Positions 31,291-42,901 are shown, counted from the first letter of the stretch. The stretch: DNA of 64,000 bases from Letharia columbiana (GCF_014066305.1 NW_023501100.1:175001-239000), one strand, 5' to 3'. The notes: generated by a model not told the origin, from the sequence alone. Translations and numbers: made by a program.

Positions 31291-31821
31291 ACATCCACCA
31301 TAGATTAGTCACGACCTACAGAGACACAACAATCGGTTATCGGGGAATTTGATGCGTTGCACTTTAATGTAGCTTTCGCAATTGGATTTCTGCCGTGTCA
31401 ACGCACTATCCCTGTAAGGGTGATAGCGATACCTCATGCGTTAAGCTACTGGTACCCCTGTCCATGTTGGAATCTATCAATAGACCAAACACCGACCTCC
31501 TCAAAATTACCAGGCTCACGTTCTTCTTTCCCCTACCCAGACCTTTCTGCTCTTGATCTCTATGAAGACTTCATCCCTCAATCTGGTTGAATCCAGCGTC
31601 AAAGTGTTCTGGACGAGCCAGTAGTCTATCAGCACACAGTTTGACACAGCCTCGAACGAATTCCGAACTATCTGAAAGCATCCGTATTCGGCGTAAGGCA
31701 AAGTACTCAGTCTGCCGGTTTTACTCCCTCTTCCTGTTCTTTCTGTTCCAGTGCCTTGTGCGCTTAGATCCACATCAGCTGAGCAACACCTCCAGAATTA
31801 CAGTTGCCCTGGATCCTGAGC
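31291..31821. other. Intergenic, promoter of the F-box gene
   Basis: About 530 bp with no gene recognised. The final 150 bp are pyrimidine-rich and lead into the F-box gene start at 31822. Confidence 0.4.
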
Positions 31822-33267
31822 ATGGCGCGATTCCAAGATCTGTCAACTGAGCTTGTGCTTGGAATCCTGGAGAAGGTCTTGCCCGGAGACATCGAATCTG
31901 TATCTCTAGCTTCAAAAAGCATCTACTGGCTTGCCATTCCGCGGCTCGAAGAGCACCGCAGATTACGAGGGCAATACACTAATTTTCAAGACTTGGTCGA
32001 ATACAAACCTCCCAGATGGCGTGATGCTGGTGGGCATCTGGCGGATCTTTTATGCGAGATCATGAGTGATGCCAGAATTGGACACTATGTCAAGTTGATG
32101 GATTTGAATTTGCGGTACGCTAGCCCAAGGAAGGGTTGGAAACCTGATGCGGTCTACGAGAAGCGAATCACCAGGAGTAGAACACGGCTTCAGCAAGACT
32201 CGAAGACCAGCATGGAAATCATCGAAGAAGCTATCCGCGCCACTGAGCTCATACCCACAGAGGAAGTCGATGACTGGCTCGATCAAATTCGAAGTGGCAA
32301 TGAAGACCCACTCGCTGCGCTCCTGCTCCTACATGTGCCCAATCTCCACACGTTGAGATTTACGGACTCCAACACTTATTGGGCCGAGTCATCATACCTT
32401 CTCAAGATGATCCAGCGTGTCGGAGAGCAAGGGTCTGCCGTCAAACCATATCTATCGCAATTGAAAAATGTCTCGATAATTTACGACGAGCGGATCGAAA
32501 AGCTTGATCTTGTCAAGGCCTTCATGTCCCTACCCTTTCTTACTTCCATCAAAACAAATTGCCTCATTGTTGACGGTCGAGCGCATGAGGCGAATTCTGC
32601 GATACTACCACAGCCCTCGAACGTCAAGGAATTGTCTTTCCGGAGCGGTCTCGTGCCCGAACAGGCGCTTTCCGAGCTCCTGGGAGGAGTGAAGACTCTG
32701 AAATCGTTCGCCTACGACTTCACAACCTTGTGGCGTTATGAGAATGAGCCCACATTCGACTGCATCACTCTGATGAAATCTCTAGAGGCTAATGCCAGCC
32801 ACACTCTCGAGCATCTGAGATTGAGCGCCCTAGACATCGACCCGAGCGGACTCGCCCCTCTTCGAGGGTTTCATGCCTTGCGAGGAGTTGAATTCCACAC
32901 AGTTCGTTGTTTGGCTGTGGAGGCGAGCAACGGCGCAACCCTCATCGGCGCTTTACCCGCCTCCATCGAGAGTCTTGACATGCGCTGGGGCGACTTCACC
33001 TCTGACGAGAAACTGAAAGAAGCATTTGTGGGATTGGTGCGGGAGAGCAAGATTCAGCTGCCCCATTTGAGAACTCTGCGTGTGTCTCCTGCTCATCAAG
33101 AGCAATCAGATACTCTTTTCAATTGCTTAGCTTCCAATGAAACAGCGCAGCTTAACAAAATGTTGTCATTCGATATTCAAGGCCGTGACGGCGGCGGAGA
33201 GATTCCCGCATGGGTCGATAAAGTCTGTACCTGCGGTGAGGATTGCTTTGGGGATGACTCCCATTGA
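31822..33267 (+). CDS. F-box protein
   Basis: An intronless gene of 481 residues. The N-terminus is a typical fungal F-box: FQDLSTELVLGILEKVLPGDIESVSLASKSIYWLAIP, residues 3-40, with the Leu/Ile spacing that contacts Skp1. The rest is a series of leucine-spaced segments (LHTLRFTD, LTSIKTNCLIVDG, VKELSFRSG, LKSFAYDF, LEHLRLSALDI, LRTLRVS), suggesting a divergent leucine-rich-repeat substrate-binding region. F-box proteins bring targets to SCF ubiquitin ligases. Many fungal members of this class are rapidly evolving with unknown targets. The C-terminus has a Cys-containing tail (VCTCGEDCF). I used the ATG at 31822, just before the F-box. Confidence 0.8.
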   Translation: MARFQDLSTELVLGILEKVLPGDIESVSLASKSIYWLAIPRLEEHRRLRGQYTNFQDLVEYKPPRWRDAGGHLADLLCEIMSDARIGHYVKLMDLNLRYASPRKGWKPDAVYEKRITRSRTRLQQDSKTSMEIIEEAIRATELIPTEEVDDWLDQIRSGNEDPLAALLLLHVPNLHTLRFTDSNTYWAESSYLLKMIQRVGEQGSAVKPYLSQLKNVSIIYDERIEKLDLVKAFMSLPFLTSIKTNCLIVDGRAHEANSAILPQPSNVKELSFRSGLVPEQALSELLGGVKTLKSFAYDFTTLWRYENEPTFDCITLMKSLEANASHTLEHLRLSALDIDPSGLAPLRGFHALRGVEFHTVRCLAVEASNGATLIGALPASIESLDMRWGDFTSDEKLKEAFVGLVRESKIQLPHLRTLRVSPAHQEQSDTLFNCLASNETAQLNKMLSFDIQGRDGGGEIPAWVDKVCTCGEDCFGDDSH

Positions 33268-33993
33268 TTAGCCCAAAGTGTTGGCCGTCGGTTAAGCATA
33301 ACGTAAGCTACTGATGCACTGGGTGACATCTGTCTTTTTAGCTTCGAGGTACACTACTCCGTTGTTTACCAATCGATTGCAGTTCTGTCGCATATCAGAC
33401 ATTGCAATCACCATTCCTCCATGGACTTCCATGATCCATGAAGACGTGAGAAAGGCATCTTGTCTCAAAACCTGCGGTCTACCTTGGAGTTGAAGCGTTG
33501 AGGGAGCTTTGAAACTGCAGAGCTCTACGTTTTCAAAAGGACAACACAATTGCCTGCTATGTCGAAAGTTATAAATGTCCGATTTGAGCAATGCAGACGA
33601 CTACGGGAATCGCCTTGCTGACGGTAGCCCCTTTACATGTTAGGCGCCCTAGTCCCGACTGTGTCCCGGGTTGCAGGAAAGCAATGGTGCCACGAAGTCC
33701 CAAGATCAAGTAATACTAGTATTATTTTCTACAAAAACCTAGAGTCATCACAACCCTGGCACGTAGAGCTCGAAAGAATGTTATGTTTGTAACCTTCTGT
33801 TGCACGCTTCTTGAATACAGAGAAAACAATGAAAGAGAGGTTTTTCGCACGGGTAAACCTCGGGAGTTGGTCCACGCCAAGACTAGCGCAACTCCAACGA
33901 CAGCGACCTCACCTCCGCTCCACCAGCACAGCTACCAACCCACATCCACGCACCGCACTCCTCAACCTCCTCGCACTCCGCCCTCCCATCAAC
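33268..33993. other. Intergenic, no gene recognised
   Basis: No gene features. The segment from about 33880 to 33993 is C/A-rich and serves as the leader of the complex I gene. Confidence 0.4.
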
Positions 33994-34546
33994 ATGGCAG
34001 GCCACAACAACTGTACCACCCCCACATCCATTCAAAAGCCGCAAGCGCACCGCTAACAGTCCCCTCCGCAGCCCTGGCCATGGACCCCGCGCTGGTCAAA
34101 TACAACAGTAAGCCTCTCAACCCCCTCCGTTCAACAGCCTCTCAGTCGCGGCCCATGAACCTCCCTCCGACTCCCCCTACACCGCTTGGGAAGAAACGAC
34201 GACGATGAGGGAGCCCACTGATACGATTGCAGACATGTCGGCCAATCGGTGGAGATACTTCCGCTGGACGCCTCGCACGGCCTGGATCACCTTCGTCTAC
34301 GTCGTGGCCGTGCCGTCCGTGGTGGGATATGTGGGGTTTGTTACGGAGGTGAGTGGCCTGTTCCCGCCCCCCGCTCTGAGCAGCGATTTTGGGAGAATGC
34401 GTGGTGCGGAATTGTGGGAAAGAGAGAGAGGGCTCTGGGGGGAATGGATCACGTACTCTGGACGATTTGCTGATATCTTGGGTCGGTATCAGGGCAAGTA
34501 CGAGCTGAGGGGTAAAAGGAGGGGCGATATCATTCGGGAATTCTAG
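33994..34546 (+). CDS. Mitochondrial complex I B15/NDUFB4-type subunit
   Basis: A small four-exon gene encoding 74 residues: exons 33994-34012 (19 bp), 34072-34107 (36 bp), 34233-34348 and 34493-34546. All introns are GT...AG, the first with a CTAAC branch, and the phases fit throughout. The joined protein starts MAGHNNSLAMDPALVKYN, has the signature RWRYFRWTPRTAWI, one membrane helix (FVYVVAVPSVVGYVGFVTE) and ends RGKRRGDIIREF. This is the usual form of the accessory NADH:ubiquinone oxidoreductase B15 (NDUFB4-like) subunit, a single-span inner-membrane protein of the complex I membrane arm. The start was chosen because MAGHNN is characteristic. The first two exons are too short to be seen by frame length alone. 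Confidence 0.8.
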
Positions 34547-35126
34547 GCTTGGGGAAGATGGGAGAGCATTGTTGGGGCGTTTGGTCTGTGCGGACTATAT
34601 CCGGCATGGGCAATGTGGATGGTGATCGAGGGGAAGAGAGAGCGCGGTGTTTACCCTGCTGAATGCAGCAGCGGGTGTGCAGTGTTAGCCGGCTCCGGGA
34701 ACGGTGGGGTCGAGTGTCTCCGGCTCAACCTTTGTCCCCTGGCCTTTGAGGCTTACATGGTGAGAAAGAGGATTAAATAGTCCGCGAAAACAATCTTTCC
34801 AAAATCCCCGAGTACTTCTCCAGAATCTAGACAGCAATGCAGCACGAGATAGGCCGTTTCTTCCGCGCTGGGCTACGGCATTCCTTTTACAATACATTTT
34901 CCAGATTCAAAGCAATTTTGCTTTACCTCTGACATACTTCAATAACCCTTTCGTGATTGAGGACGGCGAAAAGACCGGCGAAACCGCCACCTTCAGAAGG
35001 GCCACGAGCGTTGGGTCTGAAATTGGCGCCGTACTCTACACCTTCAAAGTTTCCACCCGAGGAAACAGCCAGAGACGCACGGGACGCTCAATCGCTCATA
35101 CTACCACCGACGACCCGTCTCATCCC
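34547..35126. other. Intergenic, no gene recognised
   Basis: The 3' flank of the complex I gene. Nothing recognisable, although the right part adjoins the ankyrin relic and could include its lost 3' end. Confidence 0.35.
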
Positions 35127-35790
35127 TCAATCGCCCGGTTTCTCCCAGAGCCGCCCTACCCGAAAATCGAGTGGGGACCCCCCTGAGCGTTTACCTCCAG
35201 AAGTCCAAAAAGCGTATCGCCATCCCCGAGCAGCCCCAATGCGAGAGCGCGTTACTGGCAACGGTGGTCCTTGCGCCAGAATCTTCGCCGTCTCCGTATG
35301 CCCACAGCCCACCGCCGTGTCGAAAGGCAACTTCCCCAAAGGAATCTTACCCCGATCCGTGCGAGCGGCGCCACGGTCCAAGAGAAAACGTCACCGACTC
35401 GACGTTTCCTGCCGCACCCCCACTTGTGGAAAGGCGTTGCGGCAGCCCCGGCATTTGCCCGGTGCGCAAGTCCCGGTCGATGTTCCAACAGTGTGTCGTT
35501 GATAGGGACGCCGCGATCCGGCGAACATTGCAGAATTGGGTCGGGAGCACGATTCAGGGGTCGGCCGTTAGCGGTAGAGCCGCCACGCTCAAACAGCAGG
35601 TTGATTGTTTTGAGTGGTGCTTGCGCTCATAGCGCAAGAGAGCGGCGTAAAACCCCATTCTCCGGCTGGGAGCGTTGGGGTCGGCGCCGTGCGCAAGGAG
35701 CCAGCGGATAAGCGATTCGTCGCGGACGACTAGCCTTCGTGGGTCGGGTAAGCAAGAGGGTTCTATGGTCGGGGGAGGCATGCGGGTGAT
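35127..35790 (-). pseudogene. Ankyrin-repeat protein relic
   Basis: Three minus-strand frames together spell a fungal ankyrin protein in order: ESLIRWLLAHGADPNAPSR, then TINLLFERGGSTANGRPLNRA and PINDTLLEH with TPFHK, then FLLDRGAARTDRGKIPLG and LPFDTAVGCGHTETAKIL. Each is a normal ankyrin-type helix pair (LL.RGA.., LPFDTA...GH). The frame changes near 35620 and near 35400 without splice signals at those points. It is therefore a frameshifted remnant. Ankyrin repeats mediate protein binding; the former role is unknown. Confidence 0.6.
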
Positions 35791-37060
35791 GCGGAAAGCA
35801 CACTACGTATCCCAGGAATGGAGGCTCGCAATATGCTTCTGCTTTGTTGATATTCCATCCGTGGTCGAAAAGGCCTGGGACGCGTACCTGCGCACGGCGC
35901 TTTAAATGCCGTATTTTATTTTAGTTGGGGAGGCTGGTTGGTCATTGGTAGCAGCGCGATGGGCAGTAAAGTGTAAGTGGTCTTTGCAGACAACTCCTGG
36001 GCTGGAGCTGGTCGTTGCCTTGCGAACCAGGTAGAGCCTCGGGTGTGTGATCTGTCAAGGTCGCCGATCTAGTTGGCGTCTTCGAGGTCATGGAGCTCAT
36101 TACCTTCCTTCGTGGCGTTCATTATAGACAGTGACCCTCCTCTTAGGTCGGGCGCTATCGATGGGGGAAGATCCTCAGGACACATTATCGTAGTAAGGGA
36201 GTAGGGGATTCAATTTTGATAGCAGCGACAATTGCATGTTGGTTCGGAGCAGTCTCCGAGGATGAAAGAACCCTTCATTGACCAAGGGGGAAGATGGAGG
36301 ATGCAGAGGAGCCCCAGCTTCCAATATTACCGCGCCTGTATTCCGATACTTAGATATGAACGCCAAGTAGATCCCTGTTATTCTTTCTAGCTTAGAGCCG
36401 AACATATTTTGATTTTTCGTGTTATTGCAATTGATCAACGGGTGAAGTGGCACATAACGTGTATAGAAATTTTGAATTAGCTTGGCAACAGAGATGTGCT
36501 CCGAGGTACCCACGTTGGTGATGCAACACCTGATCTGGGTGATGAGCACTCAACGCTGATGCCTCCGCTCACCTAATCTCCAAGCTGGGCCAATCAAGAG
36601 CGCAGTCTGTCGCATAGATTCTTATCGACTCGCGGCTTGATCCTTGCGCCGACGAAGAATGGGTGAAATATATCTAGATTCTTGTCAAGACTTTTGGGCA
36701 GATAGCGAATCGGAAGGTTAGGTTTTCGAGTTTTCTCTCGGCTCTGTGCGGGAAGTTGCGAGGTGACGTGCGTCTGAAGAAAGCGGATGAAATTCCTATA
36801 TGTAATCAAGTTGAGATGCTGCTACAATTTAGCTGAGCCCTTTCTTTTGTTCCAGGGACGAGTCATCTCCTAGTCCAGTATATAGCGCAACTGAAACGGT
36901 ATATCGATGGACTCAGTCATCGACGGTAGATTTCTGTCTTGCAGATTGTAGACGACTTACTCCATCAGCGGATTCTGGCTCAAGCTAAGGGCAGACCCGT
37001 GCCCCGGTTCATCGCGTTTTCCAGCATCTTCAAACGCGTACTTGACTAGTATTGTATATC
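35791..37060. other. Intergenic, no gene recognised
   Basis: About 1.3 kb with only short frames on either strand. It may contain further remnants of the ankyrin and caspase-like relics but nothing I can name. Confidence 0.35.
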
Positions 37061-37889
37061 TCACTCGATATCCCCGAACTCCAATACACGGCTGCTGCCC
37101 AACATATTTTGCTCGAGTATCATCGGACAGTTCACCCTTGCAAATTCTCCTGCCGAGATAACCTGGGTCGAATCTGGGCTAGTATTTCGTCCTAGAAAGT
37201 ACCTTGTTCTGCAAGAGCGCCGCAGAGAGCGATGGACCTGCACGGCAGTATCGCAATTTGTCGATGAGACTCCGGGTGAAAGTATGTTCACTGACACCCG
37301 GAGGCCAGGTCTCAAAGCCACAGGCGGCTACTAACTCAGTTACCCCATTGCCAGTCTCGGCGGTCGAGCTAGCTGCAACACAGCAGTCAAGCAGTATCAG
37401 GACATCACAGTCGGCTTCCTCTAGCATGTTCTGAAGCCCAGCCCATTTTACTGCTGGTTATTCGAGCGCATTAGTGCTATGTAAGGATCGTGAGCCGCTG
37501 CATTGTCTAAATGCTGCGTAAAGGATTTTCCACACTAACCACGACCAAAACACATTGTCTGTCTCCATTCATACCGCCATGCCCTCCATAGTATATTGCC
37601 GAAAGGGTTTCTTTGCATTCGTGCGTCTCAAGAAAAGCACTGAGACACCGTGCAAGTGACTTGTGCGATCGTCGAGTTGGAATTTTGAACTATGCCGCCG
37701 TATAATCATAGGATATCTCGAAATATATTTGAACTCAACGATGTGTCTGTTCGCTCCCAGATTGTAACTGAGTAGCAGCACATGAACCTCCTTAGAACGT
37801 GACCTTTCATCCCTGGGAAAGGTAGCTGAGGCTGCGTTGGTCAGCGTTTGACCGAACGACTGAAGATATTTCACATGGTAGTCGACCAA
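37061..37889 (-). pseudogene. Caspase-like (peptidase C14) protein relic
   Basis: The minus strand encodes a family I recognise from fungal genomes as caspase-like and often linked to HET/NLR proteins. Blocks in order: VHVLLLSYNL; FKIPTRRSHKSLARCLSAFL; the histidine loop IYYGGHGGMNGDRQC (37576-37596); and the cysteine block DVLILLDCCVAASS (LDCC at 37380-37391), then GVTELVAACGFE and HTFTRSLIDKL. Both catalytic residues are kept, but a frameshift lies between the first and second blocks, a TAG at 37692-37690 interrupts the second, and an intron separates histidine from cysteine. It is most likely a pseudogene. Confidence 0.65.
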
Positions 37890-38699
37890 GATATATCGTG
37901 GGTCCTTCCTACGATCTGATTGATGTTGGTAATAAACGATTCCAAGGCGACAAGGCTAATGGAGTAGATCTCAAAAGAAGAAGGCTCAGCAGAGAGGAGT
38001 GGACAGTATCAAGTAGTCGCCGCACAGCGTTGCAAGGTGAGGACTGCTCAATGAGGCAGCGGATTAATGATTTCTCAATGCTGAACCCTCACCCTTTTTA
38101 TTTAGATGGAGTAGCGCGACATAGCCTTGCAGGCAGACTTGGGCAGCCGGCGCTGATGCTACAGCAGTTCAGCTAACCAACAGCACATAAACTTCGCAAA
38201 CTCTCAAATATAGACACATGACATTTTGTAATTAGATGCAAGAAACCTTTACATCTGAAATTCTCAGGCCGCGATGAGCCCAGTCGGGGTAGGTTGGGGC
38301 AGAGTTATTCAGGATGGTAAACTATGAAAACTTTTGCAATACAAGGTCAAACCTAACAACCTGAACGCAATCTGATATCTTGATTCAAAGCTATGAAACA
38401 ACTTTTGAATTACCATTCACTTTGGTCGAGGCGAGCTATCAGAGGGCGCCATCTTCTCAATGCCAAGAATCCCAGACCTTTCTGCACACGCTAAGAAAAG
38501 CGTCTTCTTCACCCGCCAAGACAAAAAGCCATTGACAGCTCCCAAAATCTCCCTTTCAATCCCACAATCTCTTCTCAAAATCTCTAGCATCAATACCCAT
38601 TCCCCAACCCCATCCCGCACACCTTAGCAAACAACAATGAAACGGTGACACACACCCCCAAACCAACAAAACCATTCAACCCCCCATCAACCACCCACA
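37890..38699. other. Intergenic, promoter of SAP18
   Basis: About 800 bp without a recognised gene. The C/A-rich stretch at 38650-38699 is a typical leader before the SAP18 start. Confidence 0.4.
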
Positions 38700-39643
38700 A
38701 TGGCCATGCAAACCGGCCCCGGTGGAAAAGTCGACCGCCAAACCACCACCCCCTTCCACCTCAAGCTCTTCTACCGCACCGGCTCCTTCCACAGGTAAAT
38801 CTCCCTCCCCCCCCCCCCCAACCCCCCCCCCCAAACTAAACACCCCCACCACGCAGCCTAACCGACTTCCCCACCGCCACCCCCACCGGCCTGCCCCCGC
38901 TGCCCCCCCACCTCCAAATCTACACCTGGCCCACCTGCACCCTGCGCGAACTGTCCCACCTGCTCGTCACCGCGCTGCCCACCCTGCTCCCGTCGCCCGC
39001 GATCGGCACCCGCCTCGCCTACCGGCTCGTGTACCCGGACACGCACAACAACAGCAACAACAACAACAACGCGACGACGACGACGACGATGGCGCCGGGG
39101 CGGTATCTGAGCAAAGAGCTCGGGGACGTGGTGGTGGGGGATGAAGGCGCGGAAGAAGGGCCAGGGCGGGGAAGGAGGGAGGAAGAAAGAGAAGGAGGAG
39201 GAGGAGGAGGGGGAGAAGGGGGGGAGAAAGTGGTACGGGAGGGCGTGATGGCCGGACGACTGGGCGGGGAGCCGGACAAGACGCTGCAGGAGGCGCGGTT
39301 CGTGATTGGGGATTTCATCTCGTGCGCCATCTTCCCGCCGGGCGCGGACGGGAGCGTGGCGCCGGGCCACAACAGCGCGGGGCGGGGCCGGGGGGGCCGG
39401 GGGGAGTTTGGGGGAGAGGGGGCGGGGAGTTTCGGGGGAGGGGGAGGGGGGGTTCGGCGGGGCGGGGAGGGTGGGGGATGGCGGGTTGCCGCAGGGGGAG
39501 TGGAGGAGGGGGGAGAGGGTGCCGGAGGGGAGGGGGGGGTATGGGAGGGGGAGGGGGAGGGGGGGGTATTGATTGAGTGTGCAGGGGTTTTGTGCGGGAG
39601 GGTGGAGAACGGTGTTGTTGTGCAGACTTCTCGGCTGCGGTGA
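38700..39643 (+). CDS. SAP18: SAP18-family histone deacetylase complex subunit
   Basis: Two exons (38700-38794 and 38857-39643; intron GTAAAT...GCAG within a poly-C tract) give 293 residues. SAP18 is a ubiquitin-fold protein of the Sin3-HDAC complex and the exon-junction ASAP complex. Conserved blocks: TTPFHLKLFYRTGSFH, LPPHLQIYTWPTCTLRELSHLL, GTRLAYRLVYPD, GRYLSKELGDVVVG and DKTLQEARFVIGDFISCAIFPP. Two inserts are unusual: an Asn/Thr repeat with a Gly/Glu-rich loop in the middle, and a Gly-rich C-terminal tail of about 80 residues. The G-rich coding strand is extremely purine-biased there. The ATG lies just before MAMQTGPGGKVDRQ. Confidence 0.9.
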
Positions 39644-39714
39644 GATGATGGCTACGTCTTTCACATGCAGAGGCCAGGTTCGAAGAGATGTGGATATCGT
39701 ACAGGCGGTCGATG

Positions 39715-40807
39715 TTATTCCAGATTAGGTCTCTGCAACACGGGCAGAGCCTCCGTGATCATCATCGCGTCCGGCCCAACCTCCTTCTCCTGCTCGCCCC
39801 TCACGATCCTCTCCACCGTCGTCTCCAAATCCTCATCCACCGGCAAGCCCAGCAGCTCGTTGTCCAGTTCCCTGCCCCGGGCGAAATCGTATCTCCCCCC
39901 ACCGTAACTCGCCCCCATGATCGCGTGCCCGACGCCACTCCAATCGCCCTTCTCCATCTTCTCCCTGCCAGTCTTACTCTCCTCTTCACACGTCGTATGC
40001 TTCACGTTCCATTTCTGATGCGTGACTGTTTGTAGGGCGGAGAGGATCTCGTTCTGGGTGGTGCGGAAGGAGTTGATGAAGACGTATCTGTTTGCTGTTT
40101 CGGCGGGTTTGTCAAGGATGGCGGCGGTGGCGAGGCCGGTGGTGGCTAGGAGGGTGAAATTTGTAGGGGTGGTCCCGGCGTCGGATATAGTGGCAGTTTT
40201 GGACTTGAGGTCGAAGCCTATGAAACCGTCCTCGAGGCCCCTATACAGTTCATGTCAGGAAATATGAAAGCCGTCAAGAGGGATTTAACATACCAGTCAA
40301 AGAACGCCCCAACCACCAACCCCGTCCACGTCAGCCCGTGTCCCTCTTTACTCTCCATGTACTTCCTAATCTCCACCTTCCCCCTATAAATCTCCGCCAG
40401 CGGCTCCGTCGTCTGCAACTCGGGCACGTTCGTGCCAAACTCACTCAATACGATCCGCTTCACCCCCGCCTGTATCGCCGCATCGATTATTGTCTTATGC
40501 GTAGCGACTTCGGTGATGGGGGCCATATCGACGATGGCATCTTGGTCTTTGAAAGCCGCGACGAGCTCGTCGAAAGGATAGGAGTCGGAGACGCGGTGGA
40601 TTTTGATGTGGGGTGGGAAAGTGGTTTTGGAGGAGGAGCGGGAGAGGACTTCGATGTCGCCGGCGAAGCGGGGATTGGAGTCAAGGGCGGAGAGGATGGA
40701 GGGACCGAGGTTGCCGGAGGCCTACACCGGTGTCAGAGATTGTCAATTAGGGATGAGGTGCCGCTGTTCACCCCGATAACGATGATGTTCTTGAGAATTG
40801 ATGCCAT
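39715..40807 (-). CDS. NmrA/isoflavone reductase-like NAD(P)H-binding protein
   Basis: Three exons (40807-40772, 40721-40294, 40240-39715) separated by 50- and 53-bp introns, 329 residues. It is an atypical short-chain dehydrogenase of the NmrA/isoflavone-reductase group. The N-terminal strand KNIIVIG joins ASGNLGPSILSALD across the first intron to form the Gly-rich dinucleotide loop. Other conserved blocks are GDIEVLSRSSS, DQDAIVDMAPITEV, DAAIQAGVKRIVLSEFG and GLTWTGLVVGAFFDW. Fungal members include reductases of secondary metabolism and redox-sensing regulators, so the reaction is not predictable. The phases of all joins are consistent. Confidence 0.87.
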
Positions 40808-42259
40808 TGCTGGTGCTTGGAGTGACTGGCCGCGCTGAATGTGAAGTGAGAATTGTTAAGAACCCTCAAGGCCCTCGAGTCGCGAGAATGAAAGAATGGG
40901 AATGCGATGGCGCGGGTAAATGGAAAACAGAGGAGATGGCTCAATCTGCTTGCATAAGATTGAGGACGGAGATGAATTACACAGGCGCTTCAGCAAAGAA
41001 CATGTGTAGAGAGACATTGGAAACAGCAGGGTCAGTCACAGTGGGTCAGTGTGGAAAGGTTGCATCGTATCCAACCTTGAGTCACTAAAGTACTAAGGTA
41101 GTAGCCACACGGCGAGACGGGACACTTTTAGTCCAAAGTGTCTTTGTGATAGTGTGGGATATCTGGCGAAAGTGGCAACATAGCAGGCGCCAGCAGCAGT
41201 TTCCAACCTTTGACATTCTCAGACTCTCGATAACATGTCACCAAATTATTGTTAATGATCATCCTGACCAAAGGCGATGTGACGGAAAGGCACAGTAATT
41301 GTGGACGAGGGGAGAAAGGGCCGAACCGTGGATTGCAGTTTCACTGCTGCCTTTTGATTCGATCGCGAAGCGCGACAGCCGACTCAGCTGGTATCGAATG
41401 AGCCGGAAGAAATGGAATTGTTGACATGAAGTCTACTTACCTTATGCCATCGGGCCTTGCATCACTTGTCAGCTTCGCCTTCTGACTTCCTAGCTACCAT
41501 CCGAACATGAAATGTAAACTCAACGCAATTTCACATCTGCGACTCCGACATTTGAGAGTGTGTATAAAGCATAGTATGAACATCGAGAACGGAGGTGTCA
41601 AGTCTGTCTTGATTCTATGCGCATCCCACTCACAGACATCCGTCCTTGCACCTAGCACCTCTCTGGCCACTCCCCTAAAGCCTACCTTACCATTCAGCGC
41701 TATAGCTCCTGGCGCAGCCGAATCACAAACTGTATTACTGAGCTCCTATCTCGCAATTGGCATCACAGTCTACCTCCACGATAGTAGAGCCGGGTATGTA
41801 GGCCTGGAGTGTCAGATACCTAGCGAGATCTGTAACATACGCCTCTACAAGCGCCCATGAATTCCATCTACCTAGCTGTTGTGGCAGCTGCAGAAAACAC
41901 GTCATGATTCTGGACGCCGATGGCAGTTTGAGAATGAGTGCAGTTCCAGACGTAAGCGAAGGGTAATAATGAGCTGCGTCGACGACACAATCTGCGTTGT
42001 AGGAAGCAGAGATATGTTCCGCGGAAGTCGGAAAGAGAGTCCGCTCATTGCGACCATGTGGGCATACCAGGGTTTGTTGCATCAGATGGCAGACATCTCC
42101 TCCCTGTATTGGAACGAGCAGTATCAGCACTCAGCAGCCTACGTGACATCGGGACCATCAAAAGCCAGCCATAGCCAATGCATTTCATTATCACCTAGCA
42201 TCTATCGATCGAGCAATTTCTCGTCCATGCTCGATATCATACTAATTTCATCTCCCAAA
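40808..42259. other. Intergenic, no gene recognised
   Basis: About 1.45 kb. A plus-strand frame at 41507-41860 and a minus frame at 41735-42130 overlap each other and resemble nothing known. No repeats stand out. Confidence 0.4.
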
Positions 42260-42901
42260 CTACAAGCTCTCAGCACTCTCAGGCTCCCTATTCTGCGCCG
42301 GCGGCTGAGGGTAATCCTCCCCCTTATCTCCCCTCGTCCCTGCAAACTTCCCCTCTTCCTTCTCGATGGCCCTCTCTTTTGGCTGCGTGTCCTTATCGAC
42401 CATTTGGTTGCTGCTCCCCACACTCGCTCCCACGCCCGCCAGCCCACCTCCATGTTTCTTGTTCGTGTGTTCTCCGTCGTGCCTCAGCTCATTGCTCGTC
42501 TGTCCTTGTCCGGGGTGACCCATGCCCGTGTGCACATCACCGGAGGTAGCTCCGCCGAGGGTCGAGGATGCAGTCGTCTTGGTGGATTCTTTACCGTGAT
42601 CACGCTCGACCGATGAGTTGTCGGCCTGGCCTGGCACTTCGGATGTAGGGTTGGGTTTGAAGGTGCGGTCGGCGGGGGCAGAGCCTGGAGGAAGGGTTTT
42701 GGCGCTGAACTCTGGAGCGGCGTCGTTGCCGACTAGGACGCCAGGCTTGTGCTGCAGAGGTTGTCAGAGATGAGGCAAACGATTAGGATGAGATCAGGAT
42801 TTTCAGACCTTTGGTTCACGCATGGGCTCATCGCGTTCGATGTGAGAGCCGAATTGACCCGGCTGGTTGCTGACTGCATCGGCGTTGCGTGAGGCGGACA
42901 T
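42260..42901 (-). CDS. Hydrophilic, LEA-like conserved fungal protein
   Basis: Two exons (42901-42809 and 42751-42260, intron of 57 bp) encode 194 residues. The joined start MSASRNADAVSNQPGQFGSH, followed by HKPGVLVGNDAAPEFSAKTLPPG and ADRTFKPNPTSEVPGQ, is a set of blocks I recall from conserved uncharacterised proteins of filamentous ascomycetes. The second half contains TLGGATSGDVHTGMGHPGQGQT. The whole protein is hydrophilic, rich in Gly, Lys, Glu and Ser, with no membrane helix and few large hydrophobic residues, as in LEA-type stress-protection proteins. The function is not established. The intron donor is GTCTGA, which is uncommon. Confidence 0.75.

Noticed and set aside
39029..39576. 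Alternative Gly/Pro-rich frames on both strands over SAP18
   Set aside because: They are shadows of the extremely G-rich coding strand; only the SAP18 frame has conserved blocks.
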